In this document: one piece after another, positions 16,340-23,358 of the stretch | How the letters are laid out: every line of letters starts with the position of its first letter | How positions within the stretch are numbered: the stretch's first letter is position 1 | Assembly: GCA_002796995.1 (NCBI GenBank) | Contig: PEKW01000002.1 | Coordinates: 753,990-817,989, forward strand | Direction of reading: 5' to 3' | DNA from: Rhizobium sp. | GTDB taxonomy: Bacteria; Pseudomonadota; Alphaproteobacteria; Rhizobiales; Rhizobiaceae | DNA: 64,000 nucleotides | Made by a program: the position numbers and the translations under genes | Notes under the pieces: model-generated | What the model was told of the DNA's origin: nothing | The model's input: only the letters and a program-made list of their open reading frames with translations | Databases searched by the model: none

Positions 16340-17407
16340 ATGCAGCAAGTCAAGAACCCAGCCTCGAGCATCGCACTCCGTGTCGCCACGGCCATGCATC
16401 AGATGGGAATAGAGGGCCTGCCGCGAAACTACGAACTGGTCTACGAGGCCTATGCCGGCAGCAATCCGGAACTGGTGCGCGAATTCATCGCGCTCGGCAA
16501 GAACAAGACCCAGGAAGCACTCGACGCGCTCGGCCGTAAATATCTCCCGCACCACCATGAGGATGGCCTGCTCGGCCGGCAGAACGGCCAGGTGCGGGCC
16601 GAGATGAGCAATTTCATCAGCCTGCTGAACCAGGAGAAGGTCTCGCTGACCGACTACGGTCGGCTGATCGGCCACGCCTCCAAGGCGATCATGACCGAGG
16701 ATATCGACCATGTCGAACTCGGTCATTCGATCAAGGCGCTGAAGGTCGCGACCGAGCAGCGCGCCAGCCAGAACAGCAATGTCGTGCGCGCCGTGGTCGA
16801 CAAGACCGCCGCGCTGGCCGACCTGCAGCGCGAGGCGGAGGATGCGGAGGCGACGAAATTCGTCGACCCGCTGACCGGTCTGGCCAGCCGCCGCGCCTTC
16901 AACAAGGCGCTCGCCAAGGTCTATGCCAATCCGGAAATGCCCGTGCTGTGCAGTATGGTGATCGGCGAGATCGACGATTTCTCCAGGCTTTCCGAGCTTA
17001 TGGGCCCAGCCGTCGCCGAACGATTCCTCAAGCAGGTCGCCAAGGTGGTGGAAGCCGTCGCCGGCACCGAGGATCTCGCCTGCCGCTTCGACGGCGGGCG
17101 CTTCGGCATCCTGCTCTACACCTCCGAACAGGATGAGGTGAGCCGCATCGTCGACCTGGTCCGCGCCAAGCTCAGCACGACCGTGGTCAATTTCGGCAAT
17201 GGCCGCGCGCTCGGCCAGGTGCCGATGTCCTTCGGTATCTGCTTCTCGGAACAGGCGCCCAACGCCTTCGACTTCACCAATTTTACCGAGAAGGCGCTTG
17301 CCGCCTCCAAGGCCGCCGGCGGCAATACCGTCACCATCTACGGCGCAAACGATTATGCGCCGAAGGACTGGCTGATCTACAAGAAACAGCCGGTCGGCGG
17401 CTTCTGA
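16340..17407 (+). CDS. GGDEF-domain protein with degenerate active site
   Basis: This is a cytoplasmic 355-residue protein with a roughly 165-residue helical N-terminal region and a C-terminal GGDEF domain starting at DPLTGLASRRAF (176-187). In place of the catalytic GG(D/E)EF it reads DGGRF at 251-255, and the usual substrate-binding N/D-x2-GH segment is also altered (LSELMGPAVAERF). I therefore infer it does not make cyclic-di-GMP and may act as a receptor or regulatory partner. No inhibitory RxxD site precedes the motif. It is monocistronic; the 233-base upstream gap holds an AT-rich promoter-like stretch. Confidence 0.85.
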   Translation: MQQVKNPASSIALRVATAMHQMGIEGLPRNYELVYEAYAGSNPELVREFIALGKNKTQEALDALGRKYLPHHHEDGLLGRQNGQVRAEMSNFISLLNQEKVSLTDYGRLIGHASKAIMTEDIDHVELGHSIKALKVATEQRASQNSNVVRAVVDKTAALADLQREAEDAEATKFVDPLTGLASRRAFNKALAKVYANPEMPVLCSMVIGEIDDFSRLSELMGPAVAERFLKQVAKVVEAVAGTEDLACRFDGGRFGILLYTSEQDEVSRIVDLVRAKLSTTVVNFGNGRALGQVPMSFGICFSEQAPNAFDFTNFTEKALAASKAAGGNTVTIYGANDYAPKDWLIYKKQPVGGF

Positions 17408-17497
17408 GGCAGACGGCGCGTCCGACCTGACAAGTCCCGCACCGTTCTGCGATGCCCGGTTCGAAGCCGCTCCCGGCGCCGAAATATTCGTCGAAAG

Positions 17498-18103
17498 TCA
17501 GAGCTTGGCGATGATCTTGCGCAGTTCGGCGTCGCGGGCGCCCAGCATCAGCACGTTCTTCAGCGCTTCCTTCGGATCATGGGTGCGGAACAGCAGCCCG
17601 TTCTCGCGGATCGTGCGATCGATCGCCATGGACCGCGTTTCCTTGTCCGGATGGATCGCGACGGCAAAATACATGCGCGAATAGTTCGGCCGGATGTGCT
17701 TGAAGAACTGGTCCGCGTCGCCCACCTCGGCAAAGAAGTTGGCGATGTAGAAGGCCCATTTGACGTCGGCATATTTGGCGAAATTGGTTCGCGCCGCGGT
17801 CACGTGGCAATAGCCTAGATGCGGGCTGTTCTCGAGCGTCTTGTGGAAGATCTGCTTGGGAAACTGGATCGAGCGGTGGAAGCCGTTGATGTGCTTGTGG
17901 GTGGTTTCACCCGCCGCCTCGAGCTTGCGCCCCGTGCGCTCCGCCACTTCCTCATAGGTGAGGTAGCGCTTCTCTTCCTGCAGCCAGTCCTCGCGGTGGC
18001 GCGAAATGCGGCCGGTGCGCAGGAATTCGGTGTGCACGGCCCTAACCGGCAGACCCGGCTTGGGCCCCGACTTCGGCGCGGCGAAATATCTCAGCTTCTG
18101 CAT
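17498..18103 (-). CDS. Conserved protein of unknown function
   Basis: I do not recognise a defined family with confidence; similar-looking proteins occur in rhizobial genomes under DUF names. It is 201 residues, soluble and basic, without signal peptide or membrane segment. Notable stretches are EEVAERTGRKLEAAGETTH, a His/Phe/Tyr-rich middle (HLGYCHVTAARTNFAKYADVKWAFYIANFF) and a C-terminal helical end. Coding reality is supported by length, codon pattern and isolation between convergent and divergent neighbours. The start at 18103 has no striking ribosome-binding site. Confidence 0.7.
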   Translation of the reverse strand: MQKLRYFAAPKSGPKPGLPVRAVHTEFLRTGRISRHREDWLQEEKRYLTYEEVAERTGRKLEAAGETTHKHINGFHRSIQFPKQIFHKTLENSPHLGYCHVTAARTNFAKYADVKWAFYIANFFAEVGDADQFFKHIRPNYSRMYFAVAIHPDKETRSMAIDRTIRENGLLFRTHDPKEALKNVLMLGARDAELRKIIAKL

Positions 18104-18423
18104 ATGGTGGCTCTGTTCCTAAGGCCGATGCGCCGATGATACGGCACCGAGATTAATGACAATTTGCCGCATCCTGACGTCCTTCGGTTTCGCGAGGCTT
18201 GCGCGGGCGATGTCGCAATCGGCGCAGGACCGTCTGCTTGTCTCTTTGCGCCACCGCGAACGCGTGCGCCGCCCGAGGTGAATATTACAATATTGAAAAT
18301 ACGAGATATTTTCCATCGGATGATTGACCGTCGTCAATTTTTACGATGTCGCAAATTTCTGTGGCGGTGTCGTTTCGCAGTGCATCAACAAATCTGCGAC
18401 TGTGGTTAGATGGGTCCGAACTC
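18104..18423. other. AT-rich regulatory region upstream of the riboswitch
   Basis: About 320 bases without a gene separate the minus-strand gene at 17498-18103 from the riboswitch. The stretch 18281-18320 is strikingly AT-rich for this genome and holds two inverted repeats, AATATT-AC-AATATT at 18281-18294 and a 7-bp repeat at 18295-18313. It presumably contains the promoter for the riboswitch transcript and perhaps the divergent gene. Confidence 0.5.
18295..18313. promoter_or_regulatory. Perfect inverted repeat, candidate operator
   Basis: GAAAATA and TATTTTC flank a 5-base spacer in the region between the divergent gene at 18103 and the cobalamin riboswitch. Its position about 110 bases ahead of the riboswitch suits a transcription-factor site; I cannot name the factor. 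Confidence 0.4.
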
Positions 18424-18594
18424 GAGGTGCCACCCGGCTAGGGAAGGGTGGGAAATCGGGAAGCCGGTCGAATTCCGGCGCTGCCCCCGCAACGGTAGTG
18501 GAGAATGCGTGACGGCCAAAGACCACTGGGGCATCTGCCCTGGGAAGGTGCCGAACGCGGTCCGCAAGGATCATCTCCAGAGCCCGGAAACCAG
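18424..18594 (+). promoter_or_regulatory. Cobalamin (B12) riboswitch
   Basis: The leader contains the hallmarks of the adenosylcobalamin aptamer in order: GGTGCC at the 5' side of the basal stem (18426), GGGAAGCCGGT with AATTCCGGCGCTG, then CCCCCGCAACGGTAGT, the GACCACTGGGGCATCTGCCCTGGGAAGG region, and the near-invariant 3' B12 box GAGCCCGGAAACC at 18580-18592. The GGT/ACC ends can pair. It lies on the plus strand about 130 bases before gbcA. Such riboswitches turn expression off when B12 is abundant. Confidence 0.92.
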
Positions 18595-18686
18595 CCTTTG
18601 AGAAGGAAATGGATTGACGGTCGCGGCGGGCGGCCCGAGACGGCTTTGTCCGGTGTCATGCGACGCCGCGGCCTTGCATGGTCTCG

Positions 18687-18711
18687 ATCTCCGTCACGGC
18701 AGAACGGAGAT
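18687..18711 (+). promoter_or_regulatory. Hairpin next to the gbcA ribosome-binding site, candidate expression platform
   Basis: A perfect 8-bp stem, ATCTCCGT and ACGGAGAT with a 9-base loop, lies just before the gbcA start at 18722. Its 3' arm includes the GGAG and abuts GAGGA at 18712-18716, so folding could hide ribosome entry. There is no T-run, so translational rather than transcriptional control is more likely. How the aptamer talks to it is inference. Confidence 0.55.
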
Positions 18712-18721
18712 GAGGACGACA

Positions 18722-19966
18722 ATGGACTTGCAGAGCACGGTATTGCGGCAGTTGAAGAATCGCCGGGAAGGCTTCAGCCTCGAGCAGCCCTTCTACATCG
18801 ACCAGGATTATTTCAAGCTCGACATGGAGACGATCTGGTATCGCGACTGGCTGTTCGTCGGCCATGATTGCGAGATCCCGCGCGCCGGCAATTACTTCAC
18901 CGCCCAGATCGGCGACTACCCGGTGGTGATCGTGCGCGGCAAGGATCAGGTGATCCGCGCCTTCCACAACACCTGCCGCCATCGCGGCCACCGCGTCTGC
19001 ACCCAGGATCGCGGCGCCTCGGCCAAGCTGGTCTGCCCCTACCATCAGTGGACCTACGATCTCGACGGCTCGCTGGTCTTTGCCCGCCAGATGGGCGAAA
19101 CCTTCGACAAGTCCGAATTCGGCCTGAAGCCGGTGCATTGCGAGAGCGTCGCCGGCTATATCTTCATCTGTCTCGCCAACGAGGCCGCCGATTTCGCCCC
19201 GGTGCGTGCGACGATCGAACCCTTCATGGCGCCGCATCGCCTGGCGGAAGCCAAGGTCGCCCACCGCAACACCATCATTGAGAAGGGCAACTGGAAGCTC
19301 GTCTGGGAAAACAACCGGGAGTGCTATCACTGCGCCGGCAACCATCCGGAACTCTGCCGCACCTATCCGGAAGCGCCGTCGGCCACCGGCGTGCAGGGCG
19401 CCCAGGACGATCCTGTCATCACCGAACACTGGGCGCGCTGCGAGGCCGCCGGCCTGCCGTCGGAATTCACCATGGATCCGTCGGGCCAGTTCCGCGTCGC
19501 CCGCATGCCGCTGATCCAGGATGCCGAGAGCTACACCCTGTCCGGCAAGCGCGCCGTGCGCCGGCCGCTCTCCGACGACGTCAACATCTCGCATATCGGC
19601 ACCATGCTGCTGTTCCACTACCCAACCACCTGGAACCATATCCTGGTCGACCACGCGATCTCCTTCCGCGTCCTGCCGATCTCGGCCGAGGAAACCGCGG
19701 TCACCACCACCTGGCTGGTGCACAAGGATGCGGTCGAAGGCGTCGACTACAATCTCGACGAACTCACCCATGTGTGGAACATGACCAATGACCAGGACCG
19801 ATCGATCGTCGAGGAAAACGCCTTCGGCATCCGTTCGCCGGCCTACGAGCCCGGCCCCTATTCCGTCGACCACGAGGGCGGCGTGATGCAGTTCGTCGAA
19901 TGGTATGCGAGTTTCATGACGAGCCGCCTGCAGGGCGACAAGGCCCGTCTGTCGGCGGTGGCGTGA
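18722..19966 (+). CDS. gbcA: Rieske non-heme iron oxygenase, glycine betaine demethylase alpha subunit (GbcA type)
   Basis: GbcA-type enzymes oxidatively remove one methyl from glycine betaine, giving dimethylglycine and formaldehyde. The 414-residue protein binds a Rieske [2Fe-2S] cluster through C85-x-H87 (TCRHRGHR) and C105-x2-H108 (CPYHQW), and mononuclear iron through the ENNRECYHCAGNH segment (His203, His208) with a later Asp near DQDRSIVEEN. ATG 18722 sits five bases after GAGGA; a longer frame from 18614 lacks homology. The reductase gbcB follows after one base. Aromatic ring or proline betaine substrates cannot be excluded from sequence alone. Confidence 0.85.
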   Translation: MDLQSTVLRQLKNRREGFSLEQPFYIDQDYFKLDMETIWYRDWLFVGHDCEIPRAGNYFTAQIGDYPVVIVRGKDQVIRAFHNTCRHRGHRVCTQDRGASAKLVCPYHQWTYDLDGSLVFARQMGETFDKSEFGLKPVHCESVAGYIFICLANEAADFAPVRATIEPFMAPHRLAEAKVAHRNTIIEKGNWKLVWENNRECYHCAGNHPELCRTYPEAPSATGVQGAQDDPVITEHWARCEAAGLPSEFTMDPSGQFRVARMPLIQDAESYTLSGKRAVRRPLSDDVNISHIGTMLLFHYPTTWNHILVDHAISFRVLPISAEETAVTTTWLVHKDAVEGVDYNLDELTHVWNMTNDQDRSIVEENAFGIRSPAYEPGPYSVDHEGGVMQFVEWYASFMTSRLQGDKARLSAVA

Positions 19967-19967
19967 G

Positions 19968-21053
19968 ATGAACATCGCTCTGCCCAGCTACCGCCACGTC
20001 GACGAGATGCGCCCCTGGTCCGACCGGGAGCACAGGCTCGAATGCGTCGCCGTCACGCCCGAAGCGCCTGACGTGATGACCTTCACCTTCCGCCCGGACA
20101 GGCCGGGCCACTGGTTCCGCTACCAGCCGGGCCAGTTCGTCACGCTGGAGATCCCGGTCGGGCCGGAGCCGGTGATGCGCACCTACACGCTCTCGTCCAG
20201 CCCCTCGCGCCCCTATACGGTGGCCGTCACCGTCAAGGCGCAGAAGGATTCGGTCGGCACCCGCTGGATGTTCGATCATCTGAAGCCCGGCATGCAGCTG
20301 AAGGCGATCGGCCCGCTCGGCGACTTCTCCTACGCCCGGCATCCGGGCAGCAAATACCTGTTCGTCTCGGCCGGTTCGGGCATCACGCCGATGGTGTCGA
20401 TGACGCGCGATCTCTCCGACCGCCAGCCGGATTCGGACATCGCCTTCCTGCACTGTGCCCGCTCGCCCGACGACATCATCTTCCGCTGGGAGCTCGAGGC
20501 CAAGGCACGGGAAATGCCGAAGTTCACGCTCGGCTTCATCATCGAGCAGTTGGCGCAAGGCCAGTTGTGGTCCGGTCTCAAGGGCCGGATCGACAAGGCG
20601 AAGATCGCTCTGCTCGCGCCCGATTTCCTCGATCGCACGGTGTTCTGCTGCGGGCCTGAGCCGTTCATGGCGACGGTGCGGGAATCGCTCGCCAGCGCCG
20701 GCTTCGACATGGCGAACCACCACGAGGAAACCTTCCAGCCCGCCAAGCCGCAGCCGCCGGTGGTGGTTGCCGATCACGGCGGCGAGGCCAAGGCGACGAA
20801 GGTCGTCTTCGCCATGTCCGGCAAGGACGGCTTCTGCGAGCCCGGCCACACCATCCTGCAGGCGGCCCGCGCCTCCGGCGTGCGCATCGGGGCTGCCTGC
20901 GAATCCGGCCTGTGCGGCACCTGCAAGGTGATGAAGCTCTCCGGCGAGGTCGAGATGGACCACAATGGCGGCATCCTCGACGACGAGATCGACGAGGGCT
21001 ACATCCTCGCCTGCTGTTCGCGGCCGAAGGGTGATGTCGAGATCGAGGCCTGA
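19968..21053 (+). CDS. gbcB: Ferredoxin-NAD(P)H reductase partner of GbcA
   Basis: It passes electrons from NAD(P)H to the Rieske oxygenase. The 361-residue protein has an FAD domain (MRTYTLSSSP), an NAD(P) domain (SAGSGITPMVSMTRDL, FCCGPEPFM) and a C-terminal plant-type [2Fe-2S] domain (ACESGLCGTCK ... ILACCSRP). This order is that of GbcB and related hybrid reductases. Its ATG begins one base after the gbcA stop, so both are in one transcript under the cobalamin riboswitch. Confidence 0.88.
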   Translation: MNIALPSYRHVDEMRPWSDREHRLECVAVTPEAPDVMTFTFRPDRPGHWFRYQPGQFVTLEIPVGPEPVMRTYTLSSSPSRPYTVAVTVKAQKDSVGTRWMFDHLKPGMQLKAIGPLGDFSYARHPGSKYLFVSAGSGITPMVSMTRDLSDRQPDSDIAFLHCARSPDDIIFRWELEAKAREMPKFTLGFIIEQLAQGQLWSGLKGRIDKAKIALLAPDFLDRTVFCCGPEPFMATVRESLASAGFDMANHHEETFQPAKPQPPVVVADHGGEAKATKVVFAMSGKDGFCEPGHTILQAARASGVRIGAACESGLCGTCKVMKLSGEVEMDHNGGILDDEIDEGYILACCSRPKGDVEIEA

Positions 21054-21162
21054 CATCGACAAAGCGCAGCGCGGCGTGCCGCGCTGCCATCATGCTGACA
21101 AATCCACCGGCGATTGTAGATCGATGGGTCTTGGACCGGTCGAAAGCTGTCGGGAGCATGCG

Positions 21163-21453
21163 ATGAATATCAGCTGGGCGCTTACATCTCTGTTGGCGGT
21201 GACGCTTGTGTCGTCGCATGCGCAGGCGGCCATGCCCGCGCTCGCCTCCCACCAGCCGGCCGTGACTTTGCAGCTGGTCACCGAGACGAACAAGCCGAAG
21301 CCCGTCTATCGCAAGTCGGCCCCGCGCGGGGCGACTTACCAGGGCTATCCCTGCTCGCAGACCCGCAAGACGGGCTACGTGATGTACAACGGCTGCTGGT
21401 ATCCGCGCGAGGTCATCCGCAATGGCCGTCTCGTGGTGCCGCAGGGCAACTGA
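21163..21453 (+). CDS. Small exported protein of unknown function
   Basis: The 96-residue protein has a clear Sec signal peptide (MNISWALTSLLAVTLVSSHAQA) and a short basic mature part with two cysteines (PCSQTRKTGYVMYNGCWYP), which might form one disulfide. The ATG at 21163 follows CGGGAG. It lies 109 bases after gbcB, behind a GC-rich 10-bp hairpin. No family recognised. Confidence 0.7.
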   Translation: MNISWALTSLLAVTLVSSHAQAAMPALASHQPAVTLQLVTETNKPKPVYRKSAPRGATYQGYPCSQTRKTGYVMYNGCWYPREVIRNGRLVVPQGN

Positions 21454-21728
21454 CCGCACAGCGCCTGCGCGACACGTTCTTGACCAGCCGATGGAACCGG
21501 AGAGCCGCTTCAGCGTTGTCCGCCGAGGCTTCGGCGCGGGCGACGACTGATGGAGACGTCAACCGCTCCCCGAATTCGTTAATGCCCGGTTCAGGCAGAT
21601 TTTTCTACTGTCATTCCAGGCTATCGCATATCATGCCCGGGTCGGCCGATGGCCGTAAGGACGATGAGTATGCGAAGCGCATTTCGGCAGAAGACTTGCC
21701 CGATCAACGCAAGGAGTGGAGAAGCGAA

Positions 21729-22142
21729 ATGAACAATATGATGAAGCGTTGGGGCGCGCTTGCCCTGGCCTCCGTACTCGCCATGGCGAGCTTCGTGCCG
21801 ACGCAGGCGGCGATGCCGCTGCCGGCTCCGGTGGTCAATGCACCGTCGGACGTGGTCAACGTTCGCCACCATCGCCCCTACTATTATCACGGCCACCGCG
21901 GTTATCGCTATCACCGCCCGGGTTATCGCTATCACAACGGCTACTGGTTCCCGCTGGCCGCCTTTGCGACCGGCGCCATCATTGGCGGCGCCCTTGCGAC
22001 CCCGTCCGCGCCCCGCCGCGCCGGCATCAATCCGAAGCACTACCAGTGGTGCGCCAACCGTTACCGGTCGTACGACTCCTACAGCAACACGTTCCAGCCG
22101 TATAACGGCCCGCGCCAGCGTTGCTACTCGCCGTACTATTGA
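21729..22142 (+). CDS. BA14K-family exported protein
   Basis: BA14K is an immunoreactive, lectin-like Brucella protein family found across Rhizobiales. This 137-residue member has a Sec signal (ALASVLAMASFVPTQA), a His/Tyr/Arg-rich middle (HHRPYYYHGHRGYRYHR), a hydrophobic stretch FATGAIIGGALA and the BA14K C-terminal domain (YQWCANRYRSYDSYSNTF ... GPRQRCYSPYY) with two cysteines. Location is probably periplasm or outer membrane. Start ATG 21729 follows GGAGTGGAGAAG. A strong terminator follows. Confidence 0.85.
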   Translation: MNNMMKRWGALALASVLAMASFVPTQAAMPLPAPVVNAPSDVVNVRHHRPYYYHGHRGYRYHRPGYRYHNGYWFPLAAFATGAIIGGALATPSAPRRAGINPKHYQWCANRYRSYDSYSNTFQPYNGPRQRCYSPYY

Positions 22143-22166
22143 TCGGCTGAGACCATCGACAGACGA

Positions 22167-22193
22167 AAATGCCCGGTCCTCGACCGGGCATTT
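22167..22193. terminator. Terminator between the BA14K gene and zntB
   Basis: A perfect 12-bp stem (AAATGCCCGGTC / GACCGGGCATTT, loop CTC) followed by TCTTTGTT lies between two convergent genes. Confidence 0.85.
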
Positions 22194-22212
22194 CTTTGTT
22201 CGGGAGCCAAGC

Positions 22213-23208
22213 TTAGAGAATGCCCGCGCGTCGGAGGAGCCACCATGCCGCGAGGATCGACAGCACGATTGCTGTCAGCGCATAGGCCGTGCCGCCAATG
22301 CCTCCGGCGAAGGGCAGCGACGAGGTGTTCATGCCGAAGAAGCCGGTCACCAGCGAGGGCGGCAACAGAAAGGCGGTCATCAGCGACAGGATGTAGAGGT
22401 GGCGGTTGGTCTCCGACGACAGTTTCGAGTCGATTTCCTCATGCAGCAGGCGCGCCCGTTCCTGCAGCGCATAGACGTCGTTGTCGGCTGCCTCCAACCG
22501 GTTGGCGAGGCGGTCGACGACATCGTCGAAGTCGGCCGGCTTGTCCTCGTCGTCGGCCGCCGCTGCCCGGCGCATCAGGGCGAGCATGGTGCGCAGGTGC
22601 CGGTGCAGCCTGACGACCACCCGCCGGACCGGTGCCAGCCGCCGCCGCTCGTCGCGCAATTCGCTGTCGTAGACGATATCTTCGATGACATTCAGCTCAT
22701 CGGTCAGTTCGAGCACCGTCGACATGATGCCGCGCTGGAACTCGGCCACCAGTGCCTCGAAGATCTGCATCGGCCGGGCATATCTTGCCGCATTCTTCTC
22801 GATGGCGGTGCGCACCGGGTCGATGGAGCGGATCGGCTGCAACCGTGTGGTGATGATGATGCGGTCCGAGAGGGCGAAATGCAGCCAGCCGATATCGCGG
22901 GTCGCCGCGTCGAACTCGCGCTGGAAATCGACCAGAGTCCCGAACAGCAGCCGGTCGTCGGCAGCCAGCGTCGCATGGGTCTCGTGGGTCGTCAGCGCGG
23001 CGCGGGCGGCGTCCGTGAGGCCGGGGAAGCTTTCGAGAAAGGCGCCGACATGCACGTCCGCCAGGTTGAGATGCAGCCAGATGAAACCTGCGCCGTCCTT
23101 CAGCGCGGCCGGTGCGCAGTCGACCGGCAGCCGCTCCGCGCGGCCGGTCTCCGGCATGATGCGATAGGCCCAGACGAGGCCGGGGACGGCATTGATCAGT
23201 GGAAGCAT
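22213..23208 (-). CDS. zntB: CorA/ZntB-family divalent metal transporter
   Basis: The CorA superfamily forms pentameric channels for Mg2+, Co2+ or Zn2+. The 331-residue protein has a long cytoplasmic N-terminal domain, a long helical stalk (about 170-265) and two C-terminal membrane segments, the first ending in the signature GFFGMN. The loop after it (TSSLPFAGG) and overall length are closer to ZntB than to classical CorA, so zinc is the likelier ion. Direction of transport is not decided by sequence. Confidence 0.85.
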   Translation of the reverse strand: MLPLINAVPGLVWAYRIMPETGRAERLPVDCAPAALKDGAGFIWLHLNLADVHVGAFLESFPGLTDAARAALTTHETHATLAADDRLLFGTLVDFQREFDAATRDIGWLHFALSDRIIITTRLQPIRSIDPVRTAIEKNAARYARPMQIFEALVAEFQRGIMSTVLELTDELNVIEDIVYDSELRDERRRLAPVRRVVVRLHRHLRTMLALMRRAAAADDEDKPADFDDVVDRLANRLEAADNDVYALQERARLLHEEIDSKLSSETNRHLYILSLMTAFLLPPSLVTGFFGMNTSSLPFAGGIGGTAYALTAIVLSILAAWWLLRRAGIL

Positions 23209-23312
23209 GGGCGGCGATCCTCCTGCGACTGCGGTCCGGCGGATCTTTGACGGAAGCGCCGATCGGATCAGGCGCGGGCTCGATCATCAAGGGCGCTCGG
23301 AAATATGCGAAG

Positions 23313-23335
23313 AGGCGCCGGGCTGGCCGGCGCCT
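23313..23335 (-). terminator. Hairpin downstream of phoX
   Basis: A 9-bp perfect GC-rich stem (AGGCGCCGG / CCGGCGCCT) lies about 25 bases after the phoX stop codon on the minus strand, followed by a weak T-rich stretch. Confidence 0.55.
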
Positions 23336-23358
23336 CCAGGTCGACCGAGAAAGCTCGA

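Noticed and set aside
18722-21053. Aromatic ring-hydroxylating dioxygenase for aromatic compound breakdown
   Set aside because: The ENNRECYHCAGNH segment and the fused reductase layout point to GbcAB-like betaine demethylase; the aromatic assignment is the generic family name.
21066-21087. Terminator after gbcB
   Set aside because: The 10-bp perfect stem GCAGCGCGGC/GCCGCGCTGC has only a two-base loop and no T-run, so it may be a cruciform but not a clear terminator.
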